From NCBI GenBank assembly GCA_018398805.1, contig JAGFBZ010000566.1, positions 316,501-380,500 of the forward strand: a stretch of DNA of 64,000 nucleotides, read 5' to 3'. The DNA comes from Hirundichthys speculiger. Taxonomy: Eukaryota; Chordata; Actinopteri; Beloniformes; Exocoetidae. This document shows, one piece after another, positions 46,823 to 64,000 of the stretch. The translations under genes and the position numbers were made by a program. Every line of letters begins with the position of its first letter. Within the stretch, counting starts at the first letter, position 1. A model generated the notes under the pieces. It saw nothing but the letters and a program-made list of their open reading frames with translations, did not search any database and was not told the DNA's origin.

Positions 46823-47808
46823 CGTCCAGGTGTCCCAGCTGTCTGTCGTCCCTTAAACCCACCCAGGTACCGTCGGGACGTCCAGGTGTCCCAGCTGTCT
46901 GTCGTCCCTTAAACCCACCCAGGTAACGGGACGTCCAGGTGTCCCAGCTGTCTGTCGTCCCTTAAACCCACCCAGGTACGGGACGTCCAGGTGTCCCATG
47001 TCTGTCGTCCCTTAAACCCACCCAGGTACCGTCGGGACGTCCAGGTGTCCCAGCTGTCTGTCGTCCTTAAACCCCGGTAACATTGGGACGTCCAGGTGTC
47101 CCAGCTGTCTGTCGTCCCTTAAACCCACCCAGGTAACATTGGGACGTCCAGGTGTCCCAGCTGTCTGTCGTCCCTTAAACCCACCCAGGTACCGTCGGGA
47201 CGTCCAGGTGTCCCAGCTGTCTGTTGTCCCTTAACCCACCCAGGTACCGTCGGGACATCCAGGTGTCCCAGCTGTCTGTTGTCCCTTAAACCCCCCCAGG
47301 TACCGTCGGGACCAGGTGTCCCAGGTGGTGGGTCGGTGTCCCAGCTGTCTGTCGTCCCTTAAACCCACCCAGGTACCGTCGGGACGTCCAGGTGTCCCAG
47401 CTGTCTGTCGTCCCTTAAACCCACCCAGGTACCGTCGGGACGTCCAGGTGTCCCAGCTGTCTGTCGTCCCTTAAACCCACCCAGGTACCGTCGGGACGTC
47501 CAGGTGTCCCAGCTGTCTGTCTTCCCTTAAACCCACCCAGGTAACGTCGGGACGTCCAGGTGTCCCAGCTGTCTGTCTTCCCTTAAACCCACCCAGGTAC
47601 CGTCGGGACGTCCAGGTGTCCCAGCTGTCTGTCGTCCCTTAAACCCACCCAGGTACCGTCGGGACGTCCAGGTGTCCCAGCTGTCTGTCGTCCCTTAAAC
47701 CCACCCAGGTACCGTCGGGACGTCCAGGTGTCCCAGCTGTCTGTCGTCCCTTAAACCCACCCAGGTACCGTCGGGACGTCCAGGTGTCCCAGCTGTCTGT
47801 CGTCCCTC
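46823..47808. repeat. 56-bp minisatellite downstream of tmeff1
   Basis: About 17-18 units, core GGGACGTCCAGGTGTCCCAG then CTGTCTGTCGTCCCTTAAAC and CCACCCAGGTACCGTC. Some units are shortened. GGGACGTCC and GGTGTCCCAG give short internal dyads. Confidence 0.95.
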
Positions 47809-48445
47809 ACAGAAGCACCAAGGACATGCTGGAGGACACTGGAGACTCAAGGAAGCAATGATGGAAGAGAAAAGAGACGACCAGGAGACCAAACAGGTGA
47901 GAGGACCTGCTGAGCTGAAGACTCAGGTGTCTCCAGACTCAGGTGTCTCATGTCTGAAAGGACGCGGCAGCATGAACGGACGAGACGGTGACACCTGGTG
48001 GGCGGAGCTAAATAAGCCCCTCCCTCCAGCCGTCACCGCGCAGCTCCTGGATGATGTCACTGATCAGAAGACACCTGGAGATGTTTGACACGGTTTTGTG
48101 TTGGCAAGATCTTAAAATTAAACTCTACAAGTTAAACAAAATAAAAAATATATTATTCAACAAAATGAAGAACATAAAAGCAGAGACAACGAAGGGAGAC
48201 GGTCGTGTTCCAGCGGTGGACGGTCCAACGGTGGACCGGCGGAGGACGTCGTCTGCAGATGCTCGAAAACAACCAGACGTGGAGGGAAATCTAAAAAATA
48301 AGGCCCCTTAACTCACAGATTAGGTTTAAAAAATAAAAATAAAATAAAGAGGCACCGAAAGAGTCGTTATAAAACTGCAGTCTGTCTGCGGTACGAAAAC
48401 TGGACTCCTGGACGTCTAGAAAAAGACGAGGAGACCGGGGGACAG

Positions 48446-63678
<15,233 letters not shown>

Positions 63679-64000
63679 GATGGAGGGAGAGGGGGAGGGA
63701 TGGGGGGGGGGGTAAATGGAGGTGAAGACTAAAAGGATAGAATAATTGATTAAAAGGGTAAAAGGGAGAAAAAAAAGCAGAAAGAAAGAATCTGCTTCTT
63801 TAAGTCTTTAAGTCCTTTGAGCCTCCAGGAGGACGGAGACGGTTCAGATGCTGCAGCCGAAAAAGAGCCTTTAAATCCTCCTTTTGTTCCCGTGTTCTCC
63901 GTAAACTCCTCCGGGGTTTCAGGACCGGAGCGGCCGAACCGAACCGAGCGGTAAAAACCCCGCCGTTGCGCGCCGTGGAGGAGGTTCTGGAAGCCCCGGA
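63679..64000 (-). promoter_or_regulatory. Probable tmeff1 5' UTR and promoter region
   Basis: Sequence upstream of the tmeff1 start codon becomes GC- and CpG-rich towards the window end (63900-64000), as at CpG-island promoters. This is inferred from position and composition; no defined core motif was found. Confidence 0.35.

Overview
This is vertebrate, very probably teleost, nuclear DNA. It carries short, intron-split exons of three vertebrate gene families, many fish-type hAT and mariner-like transposon remnants, and an unusual load of tandem repeats. The species cannot be named from the sequence alone.

Region 1 (487-34027, + strand) is the 3' part of an axonemal dynein heavy chain gene of the DNAH5/DNAH8 outer-arm type. 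I traced 57 consecutive exons with compatible splice phases, about 2,899 residues, running from the end of the linker through AAA1-AAA6, the stalk and the C-terminal domain to a TAA stop. The 5' part lies outside the window. Exon 43 carries one extra base and is out of frame as written. Many introns are almost entirely minisatellite (units of 84, 11, 31, 20, 15 and 26 bp) or hAT elements.

Region 2 (36695-42634, - strand) is a two-exon cavin gene that best matches CAVIN4/MURC, the muscle caveola coat protein. Its 5 kb intron holds transposon debris, including a Myb/SANT-like ORF.

Region 3 (48446-63678, - strand) is a complete ten-exon tmeff1 gene (tomoregulin-1): signal peptide, two follistatin modules, one EGF-like module, a transmembrane helix and a short basic tail, 349 residues. 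Its introns hold about 2 kb of CAT trinucleotide repeat, a 12-bp array, an 11-bp array, a CTACT-type array and a transposon also present in the dynein gene.

Layout: tmeff1 and cavin4 lie in tandem on the minus strand, as TMEFF1 and CAVIN4 do on human chromosome 9q31. The dynein converges on cavin4 tail to tail. The three genes share no pathway (ciliary motor, caveola coat, membrane-tethered signalling modulator), so the grouping is synteny rather than an operon. I found no single new multi-gene system. The most notable features are wholesale replacement of introns by minisatellites, transposon insertions with intact target duplications (one copying a splice donor), a shared satellite inside two hAT-like elements, and large palindromes.
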